A stretch of 64,000 bases of DNA. Origin: Desulfosediminicola flagellatus. GTDB lineage: Bacteria; Desulfobacterota; Desulfobulbia; Desulfobulbales; Desulfocapsaceae. The notes under the pieces are model-generated. The model saw only the letters and a program-made list of their open reading frames with translations. It did no database searches and was not told the DNA's origin. The DNA is taken from NCBI RefSeq assembly GCF_005116655.2, contig NZ_CP050698.1, positions 698,001 through 762,000 on the forward strand, read 5' to 3'. Both the position numbers and the translations under genes were made by a program. This document shows positions 8,218 to 18,806 of this stretch, in pieces (positions within the stretch are counted from its first letter, which is position 1; each line of letters begins with the position of its first letter).

Positions 8218-10170
8218 ATGCTATCCAAAGAGAGTTACCCAGTGTCACCAATCCTTGAATTACCAAAAAAATCTACCTCAACGTTCATAACAGAGTTTAA
8301 CAGGCTTGCTGAAACGGCTCAGGACTACCGGCAGAAAATGATACATCACCTTACTCTTGTAGGAGTGTTCTTTCTGCTGATATTCTCATACAAGAATTTA
8401 AGCAATGGTCTTTGGGGTCTTGGGTTAGTACTTCTTGCGTGTAGTGTGACAGGCACGCTCAATTTACTCTATTATCGATTAAGAAAAAGAGATACATACA
8501 CACTGTTCGTATTGAATTGTATTCTCATTATTCTTTGCCTGACACTACTAATCACGGGGGGGATTGAGAGTACGGGGATTCTCTGGATTTATCCGATTAT
8601 GGCGATATGTCTTCTGGTTAATCGCTTTGCGGTTGGGCTGGTACTCGCCAGCATGCTTCTGCTCCTGAGTGCGCTGATATTGTACTTACCTAATCTTCAC
8701 CCGCTTATAGCAAGCTATACAAACGTTGAATCCTCACGTTTTCTCTTTACCCTCACGGCTATGTCATGCATCTCATCACTGGGTGTGTATCACAAGGAAA
8801 AGGCGCTGGACTGTATTGTCAGTCTCCATGAACAGGATATGCAGAGACTCGCCTTCTTTGACAGCCTGACCGGGCTTGCGAATCGATCAAGTTTTAATCA
8901 CTGGCTGCAAAAAATGATCGATCGTTTCGATCATGAAAAGAAGATCCTGGCACTACTGTATGTTGACCTGGATAATTTCAAACAGGTCAATGATGTCCAT
9001 GGTCACCATGTTGGCGACGAACTTCTTGTAGAGTTTGGTAACAGGTTGTTCAACTGTGTGCGGCCTACCGACAGGACTTCGATGATAATTAACGATGAGG
9101 GGATAGCCCGGCTGGCAGGTGATGAGTTTGCTGTGACCATTGCAGGAGCGAGCTGCGCCGAAGAAATCGTCGTTGTTGCTGAACGTATTCTCGGTATCTG
9201 TAAGGACGGCTTTACCCTTGACGGTCTGGATCTGCAGGTCACCGTTTCTATTGGCATTGCTATATCGCAAGATGAACCTGTCAGTGCTGAGGTTTTGCTT
9301 AAGCAGGCAGATACAGCCATGTACCAATCGAAACGAAACGGGAAAAACAGTTATCAATTTTATACCGAGGATATCGCACGTTCAATATCAGAGCGTCAGG
9401 CAATAGAGGTCGGTCTGCAGCAAGCTCTTGCCGAAGATCGCTTTACGTTGATGTACCAGCCGATATATGCCAGCTCAAATCTGGCAATAACGTCAGTTGA
9501 AGTCCTTTTGAGATGTCAAGCTGAAGCGCTTCGCGGGATAGGCCCGGATACGTTTATACCGATTGCAGAATCTAGCGGTCTGATCAAAAAACTTGATCTT
9601 TGGGTTATCGAACATGCACTTGGCAGTTTTGGGAAGTTGCAGCAGGAGACCGGGTATACAGGAAAAATTTCCATAAATATTTCAACTGTCGAATTACACA
9701 ATCCTACGTTTCCAGATCAGGTCGGTCAATTGCTCAGTAAGTATAATGTTGATCCGAGTCGGGTAGTTCTTGAAGTGACAGAAACAAGTCTGATGGAAAG
9801 CGATCAGCAGAGTTCTGCAACGTTGCACAGCCTAAAGGCTCTGGGGGTAACCCTCTCACTGGATGACTTTGGTACTGGCTATACAGCATTCAATCAGTTA
9901 ATTCACTATCCGGTTGATTGTTTAAAAATTGATAAAAGTTTTGTTCAGGGCCTTTTCTCCGAGTCTGACCACCTTCACAAAATGGTAGATATTATACGAA
10001 AGCTAGCAAAGATTTATAACCTGAATGTTATTGCGGAAGGTGTGGAGACCGAAGAACAGATGAACTACCTGCAACAAATTGGATGCGATAGTCTACAAGG
10101 ATACTATCTCTCTAAGCCGCTGGTCTATGATAACCTATTGAGCGTAATAAAAGAGAATACAACGGAGTGA
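8218..10170 (+). CDS. Membrane GGDEF-EAL protein (c-di-GMP synthesis/hydrolysis)
   Basis: A 650-residue protein. The N-terminal ~200 residues contain about six hydrophobic segments and no periplasmic sensor of note, so they form a MASE-like membrane domain. The GGDEF domain (about 215-375) contains FDSLTGLANR, DLDNFKQVND and the signature as LAGDEF, an AGDEF variant that some active cyclases use. The EAL domain (about 395-645) shows EVLLR in place of EALLR, then DDFGTGY, KIDKSFV, EGVET and QGYYLSKP, so most metal and catalytic residues are present. It could hydrolyse c-di-GMP, make it, or do both. The start has only a weak ribosome site. It is monocistronic and convergent with katG. Confidence 0.92.
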   Translation: MLSKESYPVSPILELPKKSTSTFITEFNRLAETAQDYRQKMIHHLTLVGVFFLLIFSYKNLSNGLWGLGLVLLACSVTGTLNLLYYRLRKRDTYTLFVLNCILIILCLTLLITGGIESTGILWIYPIMAICLLVNRFAVGLVLASMLLLLSALILYLPNLHPLIASYTNVESSRFLFTLTAMSCISSLGVYHKEKALDCIVSLHEQDMQRLAFFDSLTGLANRSSFNHWLQKMIDRFDHEKKILALLYVDLDNFKQVNDVHGHHVGDELLVEFGNRLFNCVRPTDRTSMIINDEGIARLAGDEFAVTIAGASCAEEIVVVAERILGICKDGFTLDGLDLQVTVSIGIAISQDEPVSAEVLLKQADTAMYQSKRNGKNSYQFYTEDIARSISERQAIEVGLQQALAEDRFTLMYQPIYASSNLAITSVEVLLRCQAEALRGIGPDTFIPIAESSGLIKKLDLWVIEHALGSFGKLQQETGYTGKISINISTVELHNPTFPDQVGQLLSKYNVDPSRVVLEVTETSLMESDQQSSATLHSLKALGVTLSLDDFGTGYTAFNQLIHYPVDCLKIDKSFVQGLFSESDHLHKMVDIIRKLAKIYNLNVIAEGVETEEQMNYLQQIGCDSLQGYYLSKPLVYDNLLSVIKENTTE

Positions 10171-10284
10171 TGTTTTCTCTGAAAGTAAGAAACTAAATGG
10201 GTTTTGAGTGAAATTAAGCCCTATATATCGATACAATATGTAATTTTATACTGACCCCATTTGTTCATTAATTTGCCGGATTAT

Positions 10285-10315
10285 TAAAAAAGCCCCTCCT
10301 GATTAGGAGGGGCTT
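10285..10315 (-). terminator. Intrinsic terminator of katG
   Basis: Arms AAGCCCCTCCT (10290-10300) and AGGAGGGGCTT (10305-10315) with a 4-base loop. Read on the minus strand they are followed by a run of T residues (A-run 10286-10291 on plus), a textbook rho-independent terminator 26 bases after katG. Confidence 0.88.
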
Positions 10316-10340
10316 GATTCTATTGGTGAGTAAACTATCT

Positions 10341-12536
10341 TCAAATCTCGAAGCGGTCGTTGTTCATCACCTTGGTCCAGGCCTTGACGAAGTCGTCGAT
10401 GAACTTCTTCTCGCCATCCTCAGAGGCATAGGCTTCAGCGACTGCCCTGAGTTCTGAGTTGGAACCGAATACCAGGTCGACAGGTGTCGCAGTCCATTTC
10501 AGCTTGCCGCTGATACGATCATGCCCCTCGTACACGCCTTCTTCCTTCGATGGTGCCCACGTGGTAGACATGTCGAGAAGGTTGGCGAAGAAATCGTTGC
10601 TCAGCTGTCCCGGCTTGTCGGTGAATACACCATGCTTCAAGCCGCCGGCATTAGCGCCTAATGCCCGCATACCACCGACCAGTGCGGTCATCTCCGGTAC
10701 TGTCAGGGCCAACAAGTCGGCCTTCTCGATCAGCATGTCAGCAGGAGAACCATAAGCACCGTCGTTGTAGTAGTTACGGAAGGCATCTGCCTTCGGCTCC
10801 AGTACATCGAACGAATGCACGTCGGTCATTTCCTGTGTCGCGTCACCACGACCCGGTTTGAATGGAACCTTGATCTCGTAACCAGCATCTTTTGCCGCCT
10901 TCTCGATAGCTGCAGCACCACCGAGCACGATCAGGTCTGCGATGGAGACTTTGCTGCCGGAGTTTTTTTGGACTTTTTCAAGTGTCTTCAGCACGCTGGC
11001 CAGTTCTTTCGGGTCGTTGGCTTCCCAGTCCTTCTGCGGAGCAAGTCTGACACGCGCACCGTTGGCGCCACCGCGCATATCTGAGCCGCGATAGGTAGAA
11101 GCTGATGCCCATGCCGCTCTGACCAATGCAGGTACTGTCAAGCCGGATTTCAGGATCTTCGCTTTCAGATCTTCCGCCTCTGTGGTGCTTATCGTATAAT
11201 CGGAAGCCGGAACCGGATCCTGCCAGATGAATACTTCTTCTGGAATCTCACTGCCCACGTAACGGGCCCGCGGACCCAGGTCACGATGTGTCAGCTTGAA
11301 CCATGCCTTGGCAAAAGCCTGGTCGAACTCTTCCGGGTTCTTCAGGAAACGCTCGGCGATCTTGCGGAAGCCTGGGTCTTCCTTCAGAGCGAGGTCAGTC
11401 GTAAGCATGACAGGCGGGTTATATTTACCTTTGACATGGGCGTCAGGTACGATTGTATGTGCACTTTCATCTGTTGGTATCCACACCGTAGCGCCGGCAG
11501 GAGTAACATGCTTCTGCCACTCGAACGAGAAGAGATTACTGAGGAACAAGCTGGACCATGTGGTAGGCGTTTCGGTCCAGGCACCTTCCAGGCCGCTGGT
11601 TATGGTGTCTTCAGCATTGCCTTTACCACACCTATTCTTCCAGCCCAGTCCCTGCTCTTCGATAGCAGCACCGGCAGGCTCTGGGCCTACACAGTCAGCT
11701 TTCACTGCACCGTGGTTCTTGCCCAGGGTGTGCCCACCGGCGATCAACGCTACAGTCTCTTCATCATTCATCGCCATTCTGCCGAATGATTCTCGTATGT
11801 CGTTGGCAGCAGAGACCGGATCGAGATTACCACTTGGGCCTTCCGGGTTCACATAGATCAGACCCATCTGCAATGCCGCCAAAGGCTTTTCGAGTTCGCC
11901 TTCCTTATTGTAACGTTTGTCGTTGCCAAGCATTTTGGTCTCGGGGCCCCAGTACACGAGGTCAGATTCCCAGTCGTCCACTCGGCCACCGGCGAAGCCC
12001 AGAGTTTCGAAACCCATCGATTCCAGCGCGACGTTACCGGTAAGTATCATCAGATCTGCCCAGGATACATTACGCCCGTATTTCTGTTTGATCGGCCACA
12101 ACAGGCGCCGCGCTTTGTCCAGGCTGGCATTATCAGGCCAACTGTTAAGTGGTTCGAAGCGTTGCTGGCCGCCATCGGCACCGCCGCGTCCGTCATGTAC
12201 GCGGTAGGTTCCTGCGCTATGCCAGGCCATCCTGATCATCAAGCCACCATAGTGGCCCCAGTCTGCCGGCCACCAGTCTTGTGACGTGGTGAGTACTTTT
12301 TCGATGTCCGCTTTCAGTGCCTTGAGATCGACGCTATTGAACGCCTTGGCGTAGTCGAAGTCATCACCGTACGGATTGGATTTGCTATCGTGGTCACGTA
12401 GAGGGCTAATGTCCACCTGATTCGGCCACCAGAAGCTGTTTGGCTTGGCTTTTCCACTGAACAGATTCTCCGATTGTGCCGCTGGCGCAATCGCGATCGC
12501 TAGGGCTGCGACCAGTAGTATGGTTTTCTTGCGCAT
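10341..12536 (-). CDS. katG: Catalase-peroxidase, exported form
   Basis: A 731-residue bifunctional heme catalase-peroxidase that removes hydrogen peroxide. The distal heme site is R102-W105-H106 in [12 protein letters not shown] and the proximal heme ligand is H269 in [11 protein letters not shown]105, Y228 (LIYVNPEGP) and M254 are placed to form the Met-Tyr-Trp adduct needed for catalase activity. The second, heme-free repeat domain is present, so the protein is full length. The first 22 residues ([10 protein letters not shown]..., ending AAQS) form a signal peptide, which puts the enzyme in the periplasm like the KatP/KatG2 subgroup. AGGAGGA precedes the ATG. Third positions look more GC-rich than in neighbouring genes, which hints at transfer. 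A 7-bp-arm palindrome lies 42 bases upstream of the ATG. Confidence 0.96.
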   Translation of the reverse strand: MRKKTILLVAALAIAIAPAAQSENLFSGKAKPNSFWWPNQVDISPLRDHDSKSNPYGDDFDYAKAFNSVDLKALKADIEKVLTTSQDWWPADWGHYGGLMIRMAWHSAGTYRVHDGRGGADGGQQRFEPLNSWPDNASLDKARRLLWPIKQKYGRNVSWADLMILTGNVALESMGFETLGFAGGRVDDWESDLVYWGPETKMLGNDKRYNKEGELEKPLAALQMGLIYVNPEGPSGNLDPVSAANDIRESFGRMAMNDEETVALIAGGHTLGKNHGAVKADCVGPEPAGAAIEEQGLGWKNRCGKGNAEDTITSGLEGAWTETPTTWSSLFLSNLFSFEWQKHVTPAGATVWIPTDESAHTIVPDAHVKGKYNPPVMLTTDLALKEDPGFRKIAERFLKNPEEFDQAFAKAWFKLTHRDLGPRARYVGSEIPEEVFIWQDPVPASDYTISTTEAEDLKAKILKSGLTVPALVRAAWASASTYRGSDMRGGANGARVRLAPQKDWEANDPKELASVLKTLEKVQKNSGSKVSIADLIVLGGAAAIEKAAKDAGYEIKVPFKPGRGDATQEMTDVHSFDVLEPKADAFRNYYNDGAYGSPADMLIEKADLLALTVPEMTALVGGMRALGANAGGLKHGVFTDKPGQLSNDFFANLLDMSTTWAPSKEEGVYEGHDRISGKLKWTATPVDLVFGSNSELRAVAEAYASEDGEKKFIDDFVKAWTKVMNNDRFEI

Positions 12537-12577
12537 TACTTCCTCCTAAGTTGTGTTGGTTGAGTATATTGTTGTTA

Positions 12578-12598
12578 CTAAAGGTTTCAATCCTTTAG
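12578..12598. promoter_or_regulatory. Palindrome upstream of katG, possible operator
   Basis: CTAAAGG (12578-12584) and CCTTTAG (12592-12598) flank TTTCAAT, 42 bases upstream of the katG start. Position and symmetry suit a repressor or activator site for peroxide control, but it does not clearly match a PerR, Fur or OxyR consensus. Confidence 0.35.
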
Positions 12599-13297
12599 CA
12601 TTTCAATACGTCAAGCCTATCTCCTGATCCTTGATAAAAAGCGACAATAGTCCCGATATAGAGCGAGTGAAAATGCCCGATTTTGAAAGCAATCAGGCGT
12701 TTTTCATTATCTATTTCTCTAAAAAAAGTATGACAATCTGGACCAGCGTGGACATTTGAACGAAAACCTACGGGTATGATTTATCTTCCCGCTCAACCTC
12801 TGATGTATTTTGGGGTCATAGTATTGAATGTATTCCCTATATTGCATGTGGTTTGACAGTCTGTTTCTAGTCATTTTACAAACCTATCGGCGGTAAAATG
12901 AAATCATGACAGATTCTCTTTGAGAATATAATGAGATAATAACAGTCTGTTATGAAGAGCAGACGCCGAAACCGTACCTTTTCGTTCCTGCCTTACAGCT
13001 GGTTTGGTTTTGTCGGTTGGCAGCTTAAGACTATCTGTGAAATTGTAGCATGAGGCCTAACAACAAACAATGTGACGGAGTAATACTAAATGTACTATTT
13101 GCAGCATCTATGAAAGTATTACACCGTATTTCTACTGAGAAGGATTTTAAATAATAAATAGAGTGGCTTACGCGGATTTTCTGAGAACCTCAACTTCTGA
13201 CATTATTGTACCTCATCTCGTTTTAAAACACCCGTTACCACCAGCTTTTCCCACACTTTTTTCAGGTCATCCCTACTGAAAAGAGGTAGTAACAATC
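12599..13297. other. Non-coding interval between katG and the TraV-like remnant
   Basis: About 700 bases without a recognisable gene. An inverted repeat GTAATACT (13080-13087) / AGTATTAC (13115-13122) is the only clear structure. The interval may contain further decayed conjugative-element sequence. Confidence 0.5.
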
Positions 13298-13459
13298 TGT
13301 TCGCCTATCATCAATCCTTACGAAGAAGACTTTAAGTGCAGAGCACTCAATGATGAAGGCAAATGCGTCGATACACTTAACAGCGTGTCAGAAAGCCCGA
13401 AACTCTCAGGAGGATACTTGGGGACGCTATATGTTTGTCAGGGCGTAACGGGGAAGTGA
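13298..13459 (+). pseudogene. TraV-like conjugal-transfer lipoprotein fragment
   Basis: The frame from TGT 13298 to TGA 13459 reads CSPIINPYEEDFKC, then RALNDEGKCV and DTLNSVSESP. TraV, the outer-membrane lipoprotein of F-type type IV secretion systems, begins its mature part with a lipobox cysteine followed by NPY...F.C and GKCV...Y.ES, and this matches closely. There is no start codon with a signal peptide in frame, and the frame ends after ~53 codons, so it is a remnant. No other tra genes were found nearby. I read this as the scar of an integrated conjugative element. Confidence 0.55.
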
Positions 13460-13733
13460 GTGAAAAAATCCCAGTTTCTTATTCAGAAATTCAGGATGTC
13501 AATTGCCATGCTTTGACCGAACCTTTGCAAGATTAGACAACTAGAAATACTTAAGTCTCCAACGTTATTTCTCTAATTTGACTATAAAGGAAGTTTTACC
13601 TGTCATTAGCTGTGATATTCAATATATTGCTTCCGTTTGGGAGGTTCCTACCCGAAAATGAGATAGAAGAATCTGGCCATTCTATCTACTACTAATGCAA
13701 GAATTACGATTTTGACATTTTAAGGAGTTTGTC

Positions 13734-14363
13734 TTGAAAGTATTACCCGTACTGATTTCAGCTAGTTTGTTGCTCTCTGGTTGCGCAAGCCTGAGTAAAA
13801 ACGAATGTCTTAATGCCGATTGGATGATGATTGGCTATGAAGATGCACTGCATGGTCAATCATTGGATAGAATAGGTTTGCATCGTAAAGCGTGTGCCGA
13901 TCATGGAATCACCCCCAATCTTCAGTCATATAAACACGGCTATGCTGAAGGGCTTTCAGGCTTCTGTACTTCCCGGAACGGATATAATAAAGGCTTGACG
14001 GGATACACATACAACGGCATCTGCCAAGGGGAAATGGAGCATCAATTTCTCAGCGGATATGATGCTGGACGGGACATATACCTGGCAACCTCGGAACTCA
14101 ACTCAGCCAAACGCGAGATAGAGACAATTAACCGTAAGCTCAATTCACTCGAATCTCAGATAACATCACAGGAAAAGAAACTTTTTTCCACATCAGCTTC
14201 TCAAAATAAACGCCGTGAACTGTATGAAAATATACAGGATCTCAAATCAGAATTGGAGAGCCTGGAACTGAAAAGAGAACAGCTTTATGATGAGAAGTAT
14301 CAACTCCAAGATCATCTGATTTTTCTTCAAAATAAATATCATGATTACAATTCCCAGTACTAA
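13734..14363 (+). CDS. DUF2799 lipoprotein with coiled-coil tail
   Basis: A 209-residue predicted lipoprotein. It starts with TTG at 13734 behind AAGGAG (13721-13726), and the signal peptide ends in the lipobox LLSGC (Cys17). Residues ~25-110 fit DUF2799: C..ADWMMIGYEDALHG, HRKACADHGI, YKHGYAEGLSGFC and GYTYNGICQG. Residues ~120-209 form a long charged heptad-type coiled coil. The function of the family is unknown; the lipid anchor and coil suggest a periplasmic structural or scaffold role. It is monocistronic, and the MITE-like repeat at 14423-14511 follows its stop. Confidence 0.8.
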   Translation: MKVLPVLISASLLLSGCASLSKNECLNADWMMIGYEDALHGQSLDRIGLHRKACADHGITPNLQSYKHGYAEGLSGFCTSRNGYNKGLTGYTYNGICQGEMEHQFLSGYDAGRDIYLATSELNSAKREIETINRKLNSLESQITSQEKKLFSTSASQNKRRELYENIQDLKSELESLELKREQLYDEKYQLQDHLIFLQNKYHDYNSQY

Positions 14364-14422
14364 TCGGAAGAATTGTAGTGGGCCAGGAGATAATCAGATA
14401 GATCATTTTTTTTCTGAAATCA

Positions 14423-14511
14423 GGGGCTTGTCGGAAAATTACGTATAGCCATATAGCTGATATCGGAGTCTACGCTACCTGCGAGCATTAATTTTTCGAC
14501 AATAAAATCGA
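14423..14511 (-). repeat. MITE-like repeat, TGTCCGA family, copy R1 (reverse orientation)
   Basis: Contains GATATCGGAGTCTACGCTAC and the end CTTGTCGGAAAAT. Read as reverse complement, the core GTAGCGTAGACTCCGATATC matches the cores of the copies at 21613-21700 and 42435-42588. Confidence 0.6.
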
Positions 14512-14611
14512 GTTGAGGGGAAGGGGGGCAGTCCGGACAGCGTTGAATGTATTTTGACTCCATTTACTCAATTCGTTACACATTGCTGATGAGTTGAGGT
14601 GTAGATCTATC

Positions 14612-17308
14612 TCATACTTCCCGGCCTGCTGTCCATTTTTCGATCTTCTTAAGTAACGTTTTAGGATCAATAGGTTTCACGGTATAGTCATCCATACCAG
14701 CATTGATACATTTTTCCAGGTCTCCCTTCATGGCATGAGCGGTGAGAGCGATAATCGGAACCTTAGAATTAATTATTGAAGATTCGGAATTTCGTATAAT
14801 ACCGGTGGCCTCTACTCCATCCATTTCCGGCATCTGGACATCCATAAGGACCAGATCGTAGGGAATCCTTTTTAAGGCATTGACCGCTTCCCGGCCGTTT
14901 GCCACCGCGCTAGCCTGATAGCCTAATTTCTTAAGTATTGTTAGTACGACCTTCTGGTTGGTCGTGTTGTCTTCGGCAACGAGTATGTGAACCAGACTTC
15001 TCCGCGCCTTAATCGCCGGGTCATCTAATCCTAGCGTAGGTAGGGGGGCAGTTTTTGCTTCAACCCTTTTTTCGGTGATCATTGCAAGGCAGTCAAAAAG
15101 TGCTTTTCGCTTTAACGGCTTCGTCAGATACGCAGCAAAACCGATCTCCTTTTTCCAGGAAGTGTCCACCAGTTGACCAAGAGGCGTAAGCATGACAAGA
15201 ATGGTTTGCCTGAGGTCCGGATTACTCTTGATTCTTCGGCCGAGATCCTCCCCGCCCATCTGTGGCATGTGCATATCCAGGAGGGCAATATCAAAGGGAT
15301 CATCATCTCTTACCGCCTGACGCAGTTTATCAAGAGCTTGTTGACCATCGGTTGCATCTTCCAGGCGACAATTGCAGGATTGGAGATGTTCTTTTATTAC
15401 CTGCCGGCTCGTAGCATTGTCATCGACCATCATGATACGTTTTGTACCGATATCCTGAGGCATAAACGTCTTGAGGGGTTGATCTCCCGACTGTTTTTCA
15501 AGAGGAACCGTAAACCAAAATGTTGACCCTTTGCCAGATTCACTTAACACCCCAATCTCACCAGCCATCAACTCGATGAGTTCTTTGGAAATGGCAAGTC
15601 CCAGCCCTGTACCACCATATTGGCGGGTAGTAGAGGCGTCCACCTGCGAAAATGATTGGAATAAACCATTAAGGCGGTCTTGAGGAATCCCGATACCGGT
15701 ATCCGTTACACTGCAGCGCACCGTTGCATGAGTGTCATCTTCTGTTTCAAGAGAAGTTCGAATTACCACTTCGCCCTTTTGTGTAAACTTGATGGCATTG
15801 TTAGCCAGGTTCGTCAGGATCTGGCGAAGCCGTCCGGAATCACCTCGAACAAAGGCAGGAATCTCATTACCCATCATAACAGCCAATTCAAGTCCTTTTG
15901 CGTGAGCACTGACAGCCAGGACATCAGTTACATCTTCTATTGTGCTTCTGAGGTCAAAGTCCTGACTATCAAGATCCAGCTTGCCGGCCTCGACTTTGGA
16001 GTAATCCAGGATGTCGTTAATCACTGTGAGAAGCGAATCTGCGCTGCTCTTTGCAGTTAACGCATACTGTAGCTGTTCTGGAGTCAACTCGCTTTCAAGT
16101 AAAAGACCAGTCATGCCAACCACTCCGTTCATAGGTGTACGGATTTCATGACTCATATTGGCAAGGAATACACTTTTAGCTCTGGTGGCTTCCTGAACCT
16201 TGGCAATAGATTCCTGCAGGGCGATTTCTGCCTGGTTGCGTTTAGCAATGTGACCATCAACAGATTTGACCATTACATCAAATGTCTTCACCAAAGTCTG
16301 AATCTCATTGCCCTCAAACGTGGTAATTGGCTCAGCCGAATAGCGTTTAGCCAATGTCTCGGCTTTTAAGCGTAAGCGCCTTAACGGTTTTGTGAAACTG
16401 TAAGCAAATATAGATCCAATGAGAGCGGCGATGGCAAAAAGGATAAACGAAGAGTTCACCATTCTCTTCTTTTCATTGTGCATGAGGCTATACATCGAAC
16501 TGATATCGCTACGCACCACCAGAAAGAAGGATTCATCAGTTATCCGTAACGGGGCAAACATGAACATGCATTCGTTATCGCTGTCTTCGAAGAAGAAAAC
16601 CTTATCCTGCTCCAGTGAATCATCCCATTGGGACAAAAACGTTTCGAGAGAGGATTTTGCTTCAGCTGGAAGTGGTACTCGAGCACCAACTGCGGCCCCG
16701 CTCAATTCCAGAAAAGAAATCTGGGTGTGCGTTGCAGCGCCGATTTTGTCGGCAAACTCAGTGTTGACCCGAATCGTCAAAATAATGGCGCCAATGATTT
16801 CATTTGCTGATGTTATGGGGCCTAATACCCTGACGACCCAATTGTCGCGTGTTTTCGAGGTTACTACTATTTGTTCCCCATCAAGAGCCTCATCCAGACC
16901 CCATATATTTTTCAGTTCTGCCGGATCGTGTATTGACTCGCTTGAATATATACGGGTTCCCTCCCTGTTCGTAACGGTTACACGGTCGGCGACCAAATCG
17001 AGATTCGTTCGTTCCATTACTTCTGACAAGGATACATTTTGGCTGCCGGAAACTGTGTCATGGGTCAGCAGATCAATAATATCACGATGGGTTTCCAGCA
17101 TCTTCGATAGCATCAGAAGTTTATCAAGCTTTTCCGCGATAATCGATTTGACAAGGAGTCGTATCTGCTTGCTTTTTTCATACTCTCGCACGATGAGACT
17201 CTGCTCAAGAGCTCTGCTGCCGATATGATATGTCGCGAATATTGTACCTAAACTGACAAATGCAAGCAGGATGATGATTGGGTAAGCCAAAGAATATGTG
17301 CGCTTCAT
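14612..17308 (-). CDS. Membrane hybrid sensor histidine kinase with two receiver domains
   Basis: An 898-residue protein. TM1 (about 8-28) and TM2 (about 280-300) bracket a periplasmic Cache-like sensor with [12 protein letters not shown] and the double-Cache-type tail. Then come HAMP (about 300-355), the HisKA box with phosphoacceptor His in [12 protein letters not shown], and HATPase_c with [16 protein letters not shown] and GTGLGLAI. Receiver 1 contains [10 protein letters not shown] and LLDMHMPQM. Receiver 2 contains [20 protein letters not shown] and a final KP. There is no Hpt domain, so phosphate must leave through a separate partner. The gene starts 4 bases after the stop of the PstS-like binding protein, so the two are co-transcribed and the binding protein probably supplies the ligand input. 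Confidence 0.92.
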   Translation of the reverse strand: MKRTYSLAYPIIILLAFVSLGTIFATYHIGSRALEQSLIVREYEKSKQIRLLVKSIIAEKLDKLLMLSKMLETHRDIIDLLTHDTVSGSQNVSLSEVMERTNLDLVADRVTVTNREGTRIYSSESIHDPAELKNIWGLDEALDGEQIVVTSKTRDNWVVRVLGPITSANEIIGAIILTIRVNTEFADKIGAATHTQISFLELSGAAVGARVPLPAEAKSSLETFLSQWDDSLEQDKVFFFEDSDNECMFMFAPLRITDESFFLVVRSDISSMYSLMHNEKKRMVNSSFILFAIAALIGSIFAYSFTKPLRRLRLKAETLAKRYSAEPITTFEGNEIQTLVKTFDVMVKSVDGHIAKRNQAEIALQESIAKVQEATRAKSVFLANMSHEIRTPMNGVVGMTGLLLESELTPEQLQYALTAKSSADSLLTVINDILDYSKVEAGKLDLDSQDFDLRSTIEDVTDVLAVSAHAKGLELAVMMGNEIPAFVRGDSGRLRQILTNLANNAIKFTQKGEVVIRTSLETEDDTHATVRCSVTDTGIGIPQDRLNGLFQSFSQVDASTTRQYGGTGLGLAISKELIELMAGEIGVLSESGKGSTFWFTVPLEKQSGDQPLKTFMPQDIGTKRIMMVDDNATSRQVIKEHLQSCNCRLEDATDGQQALDKLRQAVRDDDPFDIALLDMHMPQMGGEDLGRRIKSNPDLRQTILVMLTPLGQLVDTSWKKEIGFAAYLTKPLKRKALFDCLAMITEKRVEAKTAPLPTLGLDDPAIKARRSLVHILVAEDNTTNQKVVLTILKKLGYQASAVANGREAVNALKRIPYDLVLMDVQMPEMDGVEATGIIRNSESSIINSKVPIIALTAHAMKGDLEKCINAGMDDYTVKPIDPKTLLKKIEKWTAGREV

Positions 17309-17312
17309 AGTA

Positions 17313-18137
17313 TTAATGTCGTCCTACCGGGACGAGTCCATTTCGCACGAGTTCCCGCTTGCCTTCATCAGAAAAGAGATAATCAAGAAAACTTCTGGCA
17401 AGATCCGTGAGTCGTGTTTCTTTGTAGATAATGGCGTAATCTCCCACAAAAGGATACTTGCCTGACAGAACGTTGTTTTTACTGGGCATTATGCTATCGA
17501 TACCTACTGGTTTTATCTGACTACCTGCCGGTATGGAAGATTGGGCGAGCCAGCCAATAGCTCTTTTGTATTTCAACAACGCATCTACCATTTCATACTC
17601 GTGATATAGAACCTTTCCTTTATCTGTGAACGTAATGGTTCTAAATGGCTCAATATGATTTTGTATGATTGTAAGAGATGAGTCATTCGCTTCTCTTAGC
17701 AATACACGTATGTTGGCGATATTGGCTCCAACGTCCTGCCAATTGTCTATTTCTCCTGAAAAAATTCCTATTAACTGGGTACTGGAAAGGGTGTCTACAT
17801 TGACTTTACTACCCACAGCAAACACGATGCTATCTTTTGCAAAAACTTGGTACGTGAGTCCCTGGCCGACCTCTGTATCATTTAGCGGCCTTGCAACCCT
17901 GGCCAGCACAGAATCATTGCTCAGTAAGCTATTAATACCTCCGCCTGATCCTACGCTTGAGGGAATTACCACGCTATGCTCCGGATGGTGTTTATTATAG
18001 GATGCTGCTATTTTTTTTAATATTGATTCGGATGCTCCGGTACCTGGAATCACAAGGGTTTCGGCCACTATTGATTGAGCCCATAGAAAGGGGCCTAGCA
18101 CAAGCAGGGCAGCGAGAGTCAATTTGTTCATAGTCAT
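17313..18137 (-). CDS. PstS-like periplasmic binding protein paired with a hybrid kinase
   Basis: A 274-residue exported protein of the phosphate-binding (PBP_like_2) type. The signal peptide ends at IVAE. The mature part begins TLVIPGTGASESILKKI and contains PSSVGSGGGINSLL, GEIDNWQDVGA and YPFVGDYAIIYKE, which line the oxyanion site in PstS relatives. There is no pst permease next to it. Instead the stop codon lies 4 bases before the start of the hybrid histidine kinase, so a role in ligand sensing is more likely than uptake. Alternative starts at M1 (18137) or M3 (18131) hardly change the product. Ligand: phosphate or another oxyanion, not proven. Confidence 0.85.
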   Translation of the reverse strand: MTMNKLTLAALLVLGPFLWAQSIVAETLVIPGTGASESILKKIAASYNKHHPEHSVVIPSSVGSGGGINSLLSNDSVLARVARPLNDTEVGQGLTYQVFAKDSIVFAVGSKVNVDTLSSTQLIGIFSGEIDNWQDVGANIANIRVLLREANDSSLTIIQNHIEPFRTITFTDKGKVLYHEYEMVDALLKYKRAIGWLAQSSIPAGSQIKPVGIDSIMPSKNNVLSGKYPFVGDYAIIYKETRLTDLARSFLDYLFSDEGKRELVRNGLVPVGRH

Positions 18138-18193
18138 AACGTTAACGCATTGTGTTTTCTGAGAAATAATAATTATTTCAGGGGGTTAACCAG

Positions 18194-18336
18194 AGAGGCC
18201 GTCCGGGAATGGCTTTTTGTCCAAAATCTTCGGAATTTTCAAAAAATAAGCGCAGCCATAGGTATATAACATTGCGAGCATTAATATTCCAATATAACGA
18301 CGATATGGGCGGAAGGACATCGGCGGACAGCCTCCT
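18194..18336 (+). repeat. MITE-like repeat, TGTCCGA family, copy R2
   Basis: Left end GAGGCCGTCCGGGAATGGC, followed by TTTTTGTCCAAAATCTTCGG as in copy R5 at 42435. Right end CGGCGGACAGCCTCCTGG. The two ends are imperfect inverted repeats. Confidence 0.65.
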
Positions 18337-18764
18337 GGAAGAATGATACCAGAAGCTATCCCCGCATACCCGTATCAGTCATTCTCTTTTGAGACTGCGT
18401 AATGCAGACTGTAAGGTGATATTGATGAATTCTATTGTCAATGACTGAAGGAATCAAGTGTTCACCTGCATACTTGCCCGGCCAATGCTTGAACCATCAG
18501 GCATATGTCTCCGCTTGTTATTATCAAATTTCTTCGATTTGAGAAGAACTGCCTAATCGCGGATGGCCTCCTAGTTTTCACATCCGGAAGGCGGGCAGTG
18601 AGCGTAAGTGTCCAGCTGGCAGCACCACTAATGGGCCTTTGTGCAAGATTTTCGATCGAATTAGATTCCACCACATACTTTTAAGACGTATCGTAACGAC
18701 GTACAATGTGATGATAGGTACTGGTCTTAAATTGATACAACTTGCCCTGTCAGCACTTCAGTAT
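18337..18764. other. Non-coding interval
   Basis: About 430 bases between the MITE-like repeat and the HTH gene operator. No gene with family features was seen. A 14-base match to the E. coli lac region (GCGGGCAGTGAGCG) near 18592 looks fortuitous. Confidence 0.5.
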
Positions 18765-18795
18765 TATATTGAATGGTAAAATAGAATTCAATATA
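18765..18795. promoter_or_regulatory. Palindromic operator of the HTH/Cys gene
   Basis: Perfect 10-bp arms TATATTGAAT (18765-18774) and ATTCAATATA (18786-18795) with an 11-base centre. The right arm abuts the ribosome site AAGGAGG, so a bound protein would block transcription or translation of the following HTH gene. Autoregulation is inferred. Confidence 0.65.
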
Positions 18796-18806
18796 AGGAG
18801 GTTGGT

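Noticed and set aside
11296..11856. 186-codon plus-strand open frame opposite katG
   Set aside because: Antisense to intact catalytic regions of katG; explained by the GC-rich codon use of that gene.
16419..17228. 269-codon plus-strand open frame opposite the hybrid kinase
   Set aside because: It lies wholly antisense to a clearly conserved kinase and its product shows no domain or realistic composition.
18592..18605. 14-base match to the E. coli lac control region
   Set aside because: No other lac-like feature is near; the match is short enough to be chance.
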